A stretch of 64,000 nt of DNA from Emydura subglobosa. Its lineage: Eukaryota > Chordata > Testudines > Chelidae. The stretch spans positions 48,009 through 112,008 of the forward strand of contig ML680091.1 of NCBI GenBank assembly GCA_007922225.1, in the 5' to 3' direction. The stretch's first letter is position 1. The number at the start of each line of letters is the position of its first letter. Below the pieces are notes generated by a model. That model worked only from the letters and a program-made list of their open reading frames with translations, was not told where the DNA came from and did no database searches. The position numbers and the translations under genes are program-made. Below, piece after piece: positions 54,964 to 64,000 of the stretch.

Positions 54964-57112
54964 AGGATGGGATGGAAAAGAGAAAGGAAATTGAAGCCAG
55001 GCTACAGTAGGAGGCTAGGGAAATCATTGAGGAAGGCCAGATACAAGCAAGGAAAAAGAAAAGGGTAGATTGTCGGGAACCAGAAGAGGGACCAGCACAT
55101 AGGAGAGCAGGAAAGGGAAATGGGGGATAATTACCTACTATTAAAATCCCTAGGTAAGGACCTAAAGCTGGGGGCTATCAAACCCTGAGAATGGCCGAGT
55201 GGATCAAAGAAGTGCTGGAGCTACAGCAAGAGCTCAGACACTGTCTGCTGGAGACCATGAGTGGAATGTAAAAGCAAAGAGCAGGTAGAGAAACTCCTTC
55301 AGACAAAGGTCCCAGTAAAATAAAAATAGTCTGTCAGCTCCCCAAATTCCTCCCAGATACAAGAGGGGTCATGTGTGGGGTATCACCTGAAATGTCAGGA
55401 CATAAAGAAGGAATAGGGGGAGATAAGGTCATTAACTAGTGAGGCTTATTAGCAGAAGAGGTGACAGCAAGTGCTCAACACCTGTGCTGGCTACACTGTC
55501 AGGGAGGGATGTGAGCAGTAGCTTTGAGGTATCAGATATTCTGGGCCAAGTCCTACATTCCTCTTTCTGTGACATGTTGGAGCTGCCAGAGATTTGGTTG
55601 TGCAGCAAATAATTCCAAAGGAAAAATACAGCCCAGGAAGTGCAGAGGTGACCATTCATGTGTTGATTGTGAGGAAGGGACAGAACAAAACTGTTGTAAT
55701 GGGAGGAAAGCGCAGCTCAGCATATGGAGGGTGCACTGAGGCAATGTGAGCTAGAGAAATACAAAAAAAACCCAAGTTACTAATAGCATCTCCAGTGCAG
55801 GAGCTGTTAGGAGATGCCTTTCCCCACATCAGGTTCTCTCTTGGGTATTAGCCTGCAACAAATTAAGGGGAGGTAATGAATGACATCGGGCTGAAAGGGG
55901 ATAACGTAATAATAGAAAAAGATTGATTTCATTAATGATCAAAGTAATAACAGAAAACGAGAATTATAATTAAAGCTGCTGAAAAGTACCCACAGGCTAG
56001 CAACCTGTCAGAAGAACAGCTTCATACTTTCCTCAGTGAAGGAAATAGGACAGTTAAAGAACAGCGGTGACTATTTTCAGCTGGAACTCCCACAGCTTAA
56101 TAGCACATGGGCTGGAATTAAAGATACATATTTATGTGAAAACAAAGGCTAAGATAATATACATGAAGACTTGACTACCAGAAAAACTAGACTATAAAAA
56201 TCCCAGCATATGCTCTATATAGACATGATAGAGAAATAGAAAAGTGTGGACATGCCTGCACCTTCACTAAAGAGAACCTGAACTATCTTGGTGCATAGAT
56301 TAAAAAGCTAAATATCGAATATAATTCTACTGAGATACCAATACACAACAATTCTGCATCTCTAAGGATTTATAATGTGCAGAACCCATGCAGGAAACTA
56401 GAGGCTGTGGACCGGAAAGAATTAATTGCAGATGTCACATGCCCATTCATTCTCTGTGCTGATCTGAGAAGTCTCAACAGATTGTGGGGAAGTAAGAAAA
56501 AAATGGAAACTGTCAAGAGCAAATCTTTGAAGAGAATAATTTAGTAATATGAAATGATGGCGCAGCTACTGGCTTCAATACGGCTGATGGAAGCATCTCA
56601 TGTCTGGATCTGGGACTAGCTTCTAGCATCATAGGGAGCAAATGCAGCTGGGAATTTGACAAGGGGAGGGAATGGGTAGTGACCACTTCCTGAGATTAAC
56701 GACAGATCAAGGAGAAGGAAATACTGAAGATGAGGATAATAGCTCCAGTTGGAATCTTAAAATAAATAAATAAAAGCAAACAGGAGAAACCTTCAGAACT
56801 AGAAGTGTGGAATTAGTGACTGAGCAAGGTCTGAATGGAAATATTGAGAACTTGTAGAGTTATCTTAATAAGGGAACCCTAAAGACAGCCAGCCTAGCTA
56901 CTCTAGGATACTAACGCTGCCCAAAGACAGGAGAAGCGAACCATGGTGGGATAAAGCCTGTGAAATGTAGCCAGTGAAAGGAATAAGGAGTTTTTTGTCT
57001 GACATGCCTTAGATAGTGAACTGAATTAAATATAAAGTAAGGTAGTTTCACAAAGGGCTAGAAAAAGGGCAAAAAGAGAGAGCTGAAGAACATAATACAG
57101 GAAAGCTTCTCC
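54964..57112 (+). pseudogene. Decayed non-LTR retrotransposon of a non-CR1 clade (CCHC ORF1 plus endonuclease)
   Basis: ORF1 remnant: a charged start (MERRKEIEARLQ, stop, IEEGQIQARKKKRVDCREPE), then cysteine-rich knuckles at about 55565-55740 (CWSCQRFGCAANNSKGK and a second CxxC..CC cluster), with the sequence order of jockey/I-type zinc knuckles. Endonuclease remnant: about 56515-56700 (NDGAATGFNTADGSISCLDL and a following SDH-like block that is damaged), then EPWWDKACEM near 56940 and RARKRAKRES near 57055. Multiple stops and frame changes throughout. The reverse transcriptase was not found; the copy stops before it or is too decayed. The endonuclease wording differs from CR1 and Tx1. It fits the I/Vingi/jockey-like group, but the clade is uncertain. 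Confidence 0.6.
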
Positions 57113-57759
57113 TGCTGTAATACGTGGGGATCCTGCCTTCGGGCAGCAGCTGGGCCAGGACTACGGTTTAAGGTAGGACTATGTAACTCTGGGTGCAGTG
57201 GGTGGCCCCTATCCCATCACCTTCCTGGCTGCGGGAATGGGAATCTTGGTGGCCAGAGGGATTTCTTTCTACACCCCTGGGTCAAGTATCCCCCCCCCAC
57301 ATTTCAGGGGCAAGAGCCATTCTGTGCAGCTTAGTTGGAGGCGTGAGGGCACTTTCCCCTCCTCTCACTCCCCTCTGTGTATGGGCTTCAGAGAGGAGGT
57401 GGAGGGAGGAGGAAGAGGAAGATGACCAGAAATGCAATGAGCCTAACAAGGGACGGGTGGTAGAAACTTTAGCCCCGTGCTGACACATCTCCCCTCTTTT
57501 TCTCCCTCGCCAGCCCTGAAGGGGAAAGCCGGAGAGTCCAGCTCAGGGAAGCATAGAGTGCACTGTTTTTTTTTAATTGGGTGCTTAACAAATAGACTGA
57601 TTTTATGATTATGAATTTTAGCTGCTTCTTCCTCAGAGTGCAGCTGGGAACAGCTGTGAAAGTCACTAGGTTTGTCGCTGGTCGCTTTGACGCTTTTGTT
57701 GCCAAGTAAATTAAAAAATAGTCCAATTTAGCTACGCAGTCGCCAAGTTGGCAAGGTGC
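57113..57759. other. Non-coding stretch, no gene recognised
   Basis: Open frames at 57193-57488 on both strands are low-complexity shadows. A poly(T) tract lies near 57567. Confidence 0.4.
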
Positions 57760-58400
57760 ATTGATCTGCCTTTGGAAGAGGGGCTTCACTTTGATTTACC
57801 AAGAGTGATTGCGCCCTCAGATTTGTATTGGGTCTTCTCACTTTTAGTCCAGTCCCACTCCAACCTTTCTCCGACTTGGTTCATTTTGTCTCTCTAAAAC
57901 GTTGTAGCAAACAGCACCCAGTGGGACTTGCCCGAGGTGACCTGCGTAATTGCATCATTTTTTTTTAAGTCTTACTATCCCATGTGGAAAATATTTGAGG
58001 TAATGATTAAACACCAGCTGACGCTTGTGGGAGTTGCCTGTTCAAAAGGATCGGGAGTTATAATGTACTTTCATCCTGCCCCCCCTTCATTAGTATTCAA
58101 TGGATGTTGCCACCTTGTGGTCATTTCTGAAAATAGCTGCCCATATTTCAGCCTTTCAGTGCGCTGTCACCTAGTGGTCATTTTACAGCCTAGCTTTCCC
58201 ATTATTGTATTGGCTACGGAAATCTATTGGCCACTAGTCAGTATTTCTGACTCCCCACTCCCCCCGTTGTTTCTACTCTGATTACATCTAGTGTCGATTT
58301 CCCAGTATGAAAACCTGCTGCTCTGCTCTCCTCTAGTGGATTTCTTTTTCCCAGTCTTACCTCTTATGTCACCTAGTGGCCATTATTTAGTATAAGAGCT
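57760..58400. repeat. Direct repeat C1 flanking the intact OR
   Basis: Aligns in order with 61830-62470. Shared words are AACCTTTCTCC, CCCAGTGGGAC, AACACCAGCT, ATTCAATGGATGTTGCCACCT/ATTCAATAGAGGCTGCCACCT, CTAGCTTTCCCAT and CTGCTCTGCTCTCCTCTAGT. The copies are diverged by substitutions and small indels. Non-coding. Confidence 0.85.
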
Positions 58401-58460
58401 CATTTCTCACTCCTTAACACCTGCTACTCTCCGCACGTCATTACATAGCATAGCACAGCA

Positions 58461-58967
58461 CAGGGGTTCTCAACCAGGGGTATGTGTGCCTCTGGGGGTA
58501 CACAGAGGTCTTCCAGGGGGTACATCAACTCATTTAGATATTTGCTTAGTTCAGTGTTTCTCAACCATCACGAGACAGGTTATTTGGGGGGTCACAAGTG
58601 CAGGGCCATCATCAGGGGATGGTAAGCATGGCAATTGTCTGGGACCTACACCACAGGGGCCCTGCAAAGCTAAATTACATGCTTCAAACCCAGGTGGCAG
58701 GGCTCAGGCTTTACCATAAGGATGACTTGGATTTCCGGTATGCTGAAATGTAAGTACAATATTTATATTCCAATTGATTTATTCTAAAACTCTATGGTAA
58801 CATGTAGAAAGTGAGCAATTGTTCAGTAGGAATGGACTGTTAAAAATAGATAAATGTATGTCTGAATTTGTAAGCAAGTAGTTTTAATTGAGATGAAACT
58901 TGGGGTATGCAAGAAAAGTCAGCCTCCTGGAAGGGGCACAATAGTCTGGAAAGGTTGAGACCCACTG
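58461..58967. mobile_element. hAT-like non-autonomous element with an inner insertion
   Basis: Ends CAGGGGTTCTCAACC and GGTTGAGACCCACTG are inverted repeats (two mismatches). Internal words GGGGTACATCAACTCATTTAG and TGTAAGTACAATATTTATAT are typical of a common turtle hAT family. Around 58552 a second CAGTGTTTCTCAACC terminus starts, so another element has inserted or recombined inside. No convincing TSD remains. Confidence 0.7.
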
Positions 58968-59059
58968 GTGTAGAGATCCTTTTCCCTTCAGTGCTCTGTC
59001 CTCAGCACTTCAATCACCAAGCAGCTTTGAAAACCTCAGGTTAAGTTATTATCTCGGAG

Positions 59060-60016
59060 TCACTGAATGGTTTTGTGAAAGCCACATTTACGGATGGCTT
59101 TGCTGAAGGCTGCCTTGACCTCCCTGTTTCTCAGGCTGTACATGAGGGGGTTTAGCAGGGGAGTCAGGACCGTAAAGCAAAGAGACAACACTTTGTTCAG
59201 CTCTCGCCATGAGTCATGTTTCGGTAGCAGGTGGAAAATCATTAAGGCTCCATAGAAAACTGTCACGACGATGAGGTGAGAGGAGCAGGTGGAAAAGGCT
59301 TTTTGCCTCCCGGTGGTGGAAAGTATTCTAAGGATGGTGGTGATGATACACACGTAGGATGTCAGGGTTAGCAGGAATGGAGGCAGGGTGAATACAGAGG
59401 CAATGATGAAATCCAGCAATATGACCAGGTGTGTGTCACTGCAGGGGAGTTCCAACAGTGGGATGGGGTCACAGTAGAAAAGGTCGATTTCATTCGGGCC
59501 ACAGAATATTAACTGTGATATGAAGAAGACAAAGATGGCAATAGCCACACAACCATTTACCCAGGACCCAGCAGCCAACTGGAGACAAAACCTGGTACTC
59601 ATAAGAGTTGAATAGTGCAGAGGTTTACATATCGCTAAATACCGATCGTAAGACATCGCTGCTAGAAGATAGCATTCGGTAGCTGCCAGAAAACCAAAGA
59701 AGTACAGTTGTGTGAGGCAGCCACTAACTGAGATGGTTCTGTCCCCAGTCAGGAGACTGGCCAGCATCCGGGGCAGGATGGTGGAGGCATAGCAGGTTTC
59801 CAAGCTAGAGAGGTTCCCCAGGAGGAAGTACATGGGTGTATGAAGGTGCTGATCAGTCACAACAAGCACCACAATGAGGGTGTTTGTGGCAACGGTTGCA
59901 ATGTAGATCACTAGGAACAGCAGGAAGAGAAGAATTTGTATGTCATGGACTTTCCCAAATCCAAGGAGGATGAATTCTATAACGGTCGTTTGATTTCTCC
60001 AACCTGTGTCTGCCAT
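59060..60016 (-). CDS. Intact class II olfactory receptor
   Basis: A 318-residue, single-exon seven-transmembrane odorant receptor for the plasma membrane of olfactory neuron cilia, coupling to G-olf. Start ATG at 60016. N-glycosylation site NQT lies at residues 8-10. TM1 is at about 28-50, with ATN in place of the usual GN. LHTPMYFLLGNLS is at about 58-70. The conserved disulphide cysteines are residues 100 and about 182. MSYDRYLAICKPLHY (DRY box) is at 121-135. [15 protein letters not shown] (IL3/TM6) is at 237-251. PLLNPLMYSLRNREVK (NPxxY) is at 286-301. All hallmark motifs are present and no stop or frameshift is seen, so it is probably functional. It is related to the pseudogenes at 24 kb and 51 kb. 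The subfamily cannot be fixed by eye, though its wording resembles OR families 10-12. It sits between two direct repeats (57.8 and 61.8 kb). Confidence 0.95.
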   Translation of the reverse strand: MADTGWRNQTTVIEFILLGFGKVHDIQILLFLLFLVIYIATVATNTLIVVLVVTDQHLHTPMYFLLGNLSSLETCYASTILPRMLASLLTGDRTISVSGCLTQLYFFGFLAATECYLLAAMSYDRYLAICKPLHYSTLMSTRFCLQLAAGSWVNGCVAIAIFVFFISQLIFCGPNEIDLFYCDPIPLLELPCSDTHLVILLDFIIASVFTLPPFLLTLTSYVCIITTILRILSTTGRQKAFSTCSSHLIVVTVFYGALMIFHLLPKHDSWRELNKVLSLCFTVLTPLLNPLMYSLRNREVKAAFSKAIRKCGFHKTIQ

Positions 60017-60495
60017 GGGCTGAGTCTGAGATCAATAAAACAAACTGTGGAATTGAATCAGAAGAACATAGAGTTACAAGTTTAATCTTTTGAATTATTT
60101 CCAAAGATATAGGTAAACTCCCCTTCCTCTCCCTACTCCAGACTGAGTGTTGACTTAAGAGCAAGTTGCCAGGAGGTTCAACTCGAGAACAGATTATTTG
60201 TAACCATGCAGACCATTGTCTGTCACATCAGATCAATAACTACAGAAACAACAGTCCATTGCTCTGGTAGCTGAGTACTAAAAAGGCAGATCAGAGCATT
60301 TCTTTATCTGTTATCGTATCCCATCTGGTGACTTAGGAGCTTAACAATGATGTTAAATGCTGTATTTCGCTTCTGGCAGTGGCCAGAATCATGTCATGCC
60401 TCAGGAGTTGAAATCAATAAATACATCAACGGAAATCTTGCAGTGAGATTTCCACTGCAGTCTAGTGTCCTTAGGCACTGATCTTCTCTGAGAAT
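60017..60495. other. Upstream flank of the intact OR, no exon recognised
   Basis: OR transcripts normally have non-coding 5' exons, but no TATA box or O/E-like site can be assigned with confidence. Confidence 0.35.
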
Positions 60496-60880
60496 TATAG
60501 TAGAACCTCAGTTACGAACACTGCGGGAATGGAGGTTGTTTGTAACTCTGAAATATTCCTAACTCTGAATAAAACCTTTTGTTTGCTCTTTCAAAAGTTT
60601 ACAACTGAACATTCATTAAAATAGCTTTGAAACTTGACTATGCAAAAGAAAAATGCAGCTTTTTCAACATCTGAATTAAAATGAAAAAAGCACAGGAAGG
60701 TTCCTTACCTTGTCCAATCTTTCTTTTTAAGTTTATGATTAACACAGTACTGTGTTGTATTTGCTTTTTCTCTCTCTATCTCAGCTGCTGCCTGATTGCA
60801 TGCTGCCGGGTCCAAACGAGGTGTGAGGCTAACCGGGCAGTTCGTAACTCTGGTGTTGGTAACTCTGAGGTTCTACTATA
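60496..60880. mobile_element. Tc1/mariner-type (Tigger-like) MITE
   Basis: Perfect 16-bp terminal inverted repeats TATAGTAGAACCTCAG and CTGAGGTTCTACTATA, including the TA dinucleotide expected as target duplication. Internal GTTACGAAC/GTAACTCTG words extend the inverted similarity. 385 bp. No transposase. Confidence 0.87.
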
Positions 60881-61482
60881 ATGGAAAACATTTTAACTAT
60901 GTATTATCTTGGTATGGTCAGCATTTTAGTGGCCGGTAGGAAAAGGAACAATTTTCACCCCTCACATGAGATGCATTTATTCCATAAATAATGAAGTGAA
61001 GTAAATTCTTCCTTAATTCATGGGGTGGTGATGGTGATGTGCTGAGGGACTGGCAGCGCCTTTTCTGTTTCCTGACATTCACTTTGTGGCAGTAGTAAAA
61101 TACAGCTCTTTGGAATGTGGATCTGGGGTAGGGGCAGAACCAGGCTGTCACTAACCACTCCATAACGATTGTGGGATGATAATACAGGAAGAAGACACTA
61201 GGTAGTAAAAGATGCTGTCCCTGAACGCAGAGTCTAGAACGAAGGTGACGTGTGTGATCTGGGCTAGTAAGACTCCATCTCCATTCGCCATCCAATTGGG
61301 ACACCCTGAGCCAGACCCTCAGCTGGTATAAATCAAGGTAGCTCCCTTTGTGTGTCGGGGGGCAGATTCCCAACTGAGAGCCTGTCACGAGCTGTATGTT
61401 AATCTCCATCTCTGTTAAATGATGCTAGGGATACCGACTGGCGCTGATGGGAAAAGGTGTGGTTAAAAGTGTTAACATTCAC
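60881..61482. other. Non-coding stretch, no gene recognised
   Basis: The minus-strand frame at 60918-61409 has no family motif and is judged a chance frame. Confidence 0.4.
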
Positions 61483-61561
61483 CTGAGGAAGAGCTTGGAG
61501 GAGCTGAAAAGCTTCTCTTGGAGATGCACAGAATTTGGTCCAATAAAAGATATTACCTCAC
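61483..61561. repeat. Single arm of the fold-back repeat family
   Basis: GAAAAGCTTCTCTTGGAGATG then TTGGTCCAATAAAAGATATT ending ACCTCACC. This matches the right arm of the palindrome at 7895-8072. Confidence 0.6.
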
Positions 61562-61829
61562 CTGCCTCATTCCTCTACTCCTCCCAAAGCACATTCACGC
61601 CCCTGTCTGGAAGGTGGGAGAGAAAAGCTTTTGGGGAGTCGGTGTTCACCTGTCACCCCAGGGCAGCCTCAGCCTGAAGCGATGAGCTCCTACTTCTCTG
61701 GGTTAGACGCCAGGAGCCAGGACCCGCAGCTGATGTTCTCGTGTCGCCTCCTCCTGAAGAAGCTGGATTTTCTCTGTGCAGAGACCTGCAGTTACCTGAA
61801 GAGATGAGCAGGGGCATTGATCCACCTTT

Positions 61830-62470
61830 GGTAAAGGGGCTGCCCATCGATTTGTGTAAATGATGCCTCTGGGTTAGTGTTCGGTCCTCCTGCTTTTTAA
61901 TACGGTTCCACTTCAACCTTTCTCCCACTTGGTTAATTTTGTGTCTCCCAAGCTTTGTGGCTAACAACGCCCAGTGGGACGTGTGCAATGGGACTTGTGT
62001 AAATGTCTTTTTTTTTTTTAAGTCTAATGATCTGATGTGAAAAGTATTTGAGAACATGATGAAACACCAGCTCATATTTTTGAGTGATGCCTGTCCAAGC
62101 TGATGGCCTGTTATAATACAATTGCACCGTTCCTCGATTAATATTCAATAGAGGCTGCCACCTAATGGGCTTTTCTAATAAATAGCTGCCCATAACTCAT
62201 CCTTTCAATTTGGTGCCACCCCTGGCCGTTTTACAGACTAGCTTTCCCATGACTGCATTGGCTACTGAAATCTTTTGTTCACTGGTCAGTATTTCTTCCC
62301 CTTCCTCCCCAATCTCCTTCATCTTGCTGCTGTCTAGTATCGATTTCCCAGCCCAAGAGCCTGTTGCTCTGCTCTCCTCTAGTGGATTTTTTTGCTATTG
62401 CTGCCTCTTTCCCAATCTAGGTTCCTGTGACACACGTAGAACAGTCCACTTCTCACTCCGTAAGGTCTGC
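61830..62470. repeat. Direct repeat C2 flanking the intact OR
   Basis: Partner of 57760-58400, about 4.07 kb away in the same orientation. Non-coding. See C1 for shared words. Confidence 0.85.
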
Positions 62471-63119
62471 TACTGTACACAGAATTCATTCCATGGTATA
62501 TTTGTCCTCTGCTCCCCAGTGCTCTGTGCTCAAAAGTTACACACCATTAGGTAGCTTCACCCGCCTTTTTAATTCCCTCTTTTGGCCATTTGGCAACATA
62601 ACATTTCCTTTCTAGCCCTTCCAATTTGGTGGCTATCCACTGGGCCACACTGCTGGACCTGTCCCATTCCTTGGCCTGTTAGCGGCCCTAGGCAGGATAA
62701 TCACATCTTTCCTCTCTTCCTACCTACTGCTCGGTGTGTGCAGTTCCAGATTGCAGCCACTGGGAACCAAATGTTACCAGAGATTGATTGCTACAATAGT
62801 GCTTACAACAGGCCAACGTAGGACTCTAAAAGAGTCTATGGTGAGAAAAGCCCAGTGGCTCTCCAGGCTGAGATTCTTACAGGCGTCTAAGGGAGTTAGG
62901 CACCAAAATCTCTTTGAAATGAGAGATGGACGCTTAACTCCATGGGGGCCATTGACAAAACATTTCAAAAGAGTTGGAGCCTTACACTTCTCACGGGTGC
63001 ACAGCGTCCCTGCTGCTGACCAAGTCCTGACATGCTCCCAGAGATGGAGCCAGCACAGCCTGTGATATAGCGAGGGCAGAGGGTAGTAGGAGAGTGCTTC
63101 TGTTTGTAAATCAGGGTGC
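62471..63119. other. Non-coding stretch, no gene recognised
   Basis: Open frames on both strands have no family motif. Confidence 0.35.
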
Positions 63120-63400
63120 CTAAGAGGAGGAACCACTGAGCCCGGGATACAACTGAGTACGGGAGACAATGAATGAAAAAAAACCAGGAAGGGGCGTGAG
63201 GATCATAGGGCCAAACGAAGAGAACCAGAAGGGGACACTGAGCAGAGAGCCCCAGCGAAGCACCACCTGTCCTAGAAAGAGGCCAGGGGGCCAGCAGATG
63301 CCTGAAGGCAACAAGGGAGCCAGTGAACACCATCCGGAGGTTTCTCTGCCCTGATACGTGAGAGCACAAGGGAACGGAAGTAGGCCTCACAGTCACAGAG
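63120..63400 (-). mobile_element. 3' end of a Tx1-type LINE, minus strand
   Basis: The minus strand reproduces the end of the 12.7-20.5 kb LINE. GACTGTGAGGCCTACTTCCG matches GACTGTGGGGCCTACTTCCG (20160). The stretch TCTCTGCTCAGTGTCCCCTT and GGTTCTCTTCG-type words match the ORF2 tail and 3' UTR. It is diverged, with small deletions. No target-site word is evident beside it. Confidence 0.78.
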
Positions 63401-63442
63401 CGTCCCCCCCCCCCCCGCCAACCTCAGCTCCCTGGTCGTGTA

Positions 63443-64000
63443 GAATCATAGAATCATAGAACATTAGAGTTGGAAGGGACCTCAGGAGGTCATCTAGTCC
63501 AACCCCCTGCTCAAAGCAGGACTAACCTTAGCTATATCATCCCAGCCAGGGATTTGTCAAGCCTCAGCTTAAAAACCTCTAAGGATGGAGATTCCACCAC
63601 CTCCCTAGGTAACCCATTCCAGTGCTTCACCACCCTCCTAGTAAAAAACTTTTTCCTAATGTCCAACTTAGACCTCCCGCCCTGCAACTTGAGACCGTTG
63701 CTCCTTGTTTGGTCATCTGCCACCACCGAGAACAGCCTAGCCCCATCCTCCCTGGAACCCCCTTTCAGGTAGTTAAGGCCGCTATCAAATCCCCCCTCAC
63801 TCTTCTCTTTTGCAGACTAAACAAGCCCAGTTCCCTCAGCCTCTCTTCATAAGTCCTGTGCTCCAGCCCCCTAATCATTTTGGTTGCCCTCCGCTGCACT
63901 CTCTCCAACTTGTCCACATCCTTTTTGTAGTGGGGGGCCCAAAACTGGACACGATATTCTAAATGCGGCCTCACCAATGCCGAATAGAGGGGAATAATCA
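63443..64000 (-). mobile_element. CR1 LINE 3' part, running off the window
   Basis: On the + strand it starts at the inverted tail (AGAATCATAGAATCATAGAAC) and continues through the inverse of CR1 3' UTR and ORF2 C-terminus. Minus-strand frames at 63532-63726 and 63765-63977 carry [20 protein letters not shown] and [18 protein letters not shown]. The 5' end lies beyond 64000. Confidence 0.93.

Noticed and set aside
57193..57483. Small plus-strand frames near 57.2-57.5 kb
   Set aside because: Overlapping frames on both strands with low-complexity Glu or Ser runs and no homology cue.
60918..61409. 163-codon minus-strand frame
   Set aside because: No motif, isolated, and bounded by repeats.

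Overview
The window looks like vertebrate nuclear DNA from a sauropsid, most probably a turtle. The evidence is at least seven CR1 LINE copies ending in the ATTCTATGATTCTA-type tail, many hAT-like and fold-back repeats, a GC-rich Tx1-clade LINE, olfactory receptor (OR) genes on one strand, and a fossil Maverick/Polinton (adintovirus-like) DNA virus. No ordinary multi-exon host gene, tRNA, rRNA or CRISPR array was recognised. The only clearly intact host gene is one single-exon olfactory receptor at 59060-60016.

Layout. 1-12 kb: non-coding DNA with small repeats, an OR pseudogene broken by a 43-bp tandem duplication (5583-6561), and a truncated CR1 (9905-11225). 12.0-21.2 kb: an LTR-like repeat with TG...CA ends was invaded at one site by a nearly full-length Tx1-clade LINE (12678-20481). 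A second, internally deleted copy (20482-21186) follows head to tail. A 12-bp site sequence is present before, between and after the two copies, and a diverged paralogous duplication at 27.2-28.4 kb preserves the empty site. 21-33 kb: non-coding DNA with a second OR pseudogene (23954-24920) and CR1, SINE and MITE fragments. 33.5-44.2 kb: the fossil virus. Its late genes lie on the + strand (integrase remnant, minor capsid-like, core-like basic protein, major capsid, protease). Its early genes lie on the - strand (two small conserved proteins, packaging ATPase, protein-primed DNA polymerase B, and a spliced accessory gene). The two units converge on back-to-back poly(A) signals near 36.83-36.93 kb. 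Almost every viral gene carries stops or frameshifts. A 100-N gap interrupts the accessory region. 45.1-49.8 kb: a nearly full-length CR1 with two 5' UTR monomers, an esterase-type ORF1, and an endonuclease/RT ORF2 with four internal stops and a frameshift. 50-57 kb: a deleted OR pseudogene, a Ty3/gypsy pol remnant, and a very decayed non-LTR element of a different clade. 57-64 kb: the intact OR, bracketed by two diverged direct repeats of about 0.65 kb, a Tc1/mariner-type MITE, and minus-strand 3' ends of a Tx1-like LINE and a CR1.

How the parts fit. The OR genes and pseudogenes, all on the - strand, together with paired diverged duplications, indicate an OR cluster that grew by local duplication and then decayed. 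It served as a landing zone for retrotransposons and one large integrating DNA virus. The viral gene order and convergent early/late layout match the Polinton/adintovirus plan. The two LINEs show features of autonomous elements (endonuclease, reverse transcriptase, ORF1 chaperone or esterase), but every coding region now carries inactivating changes.
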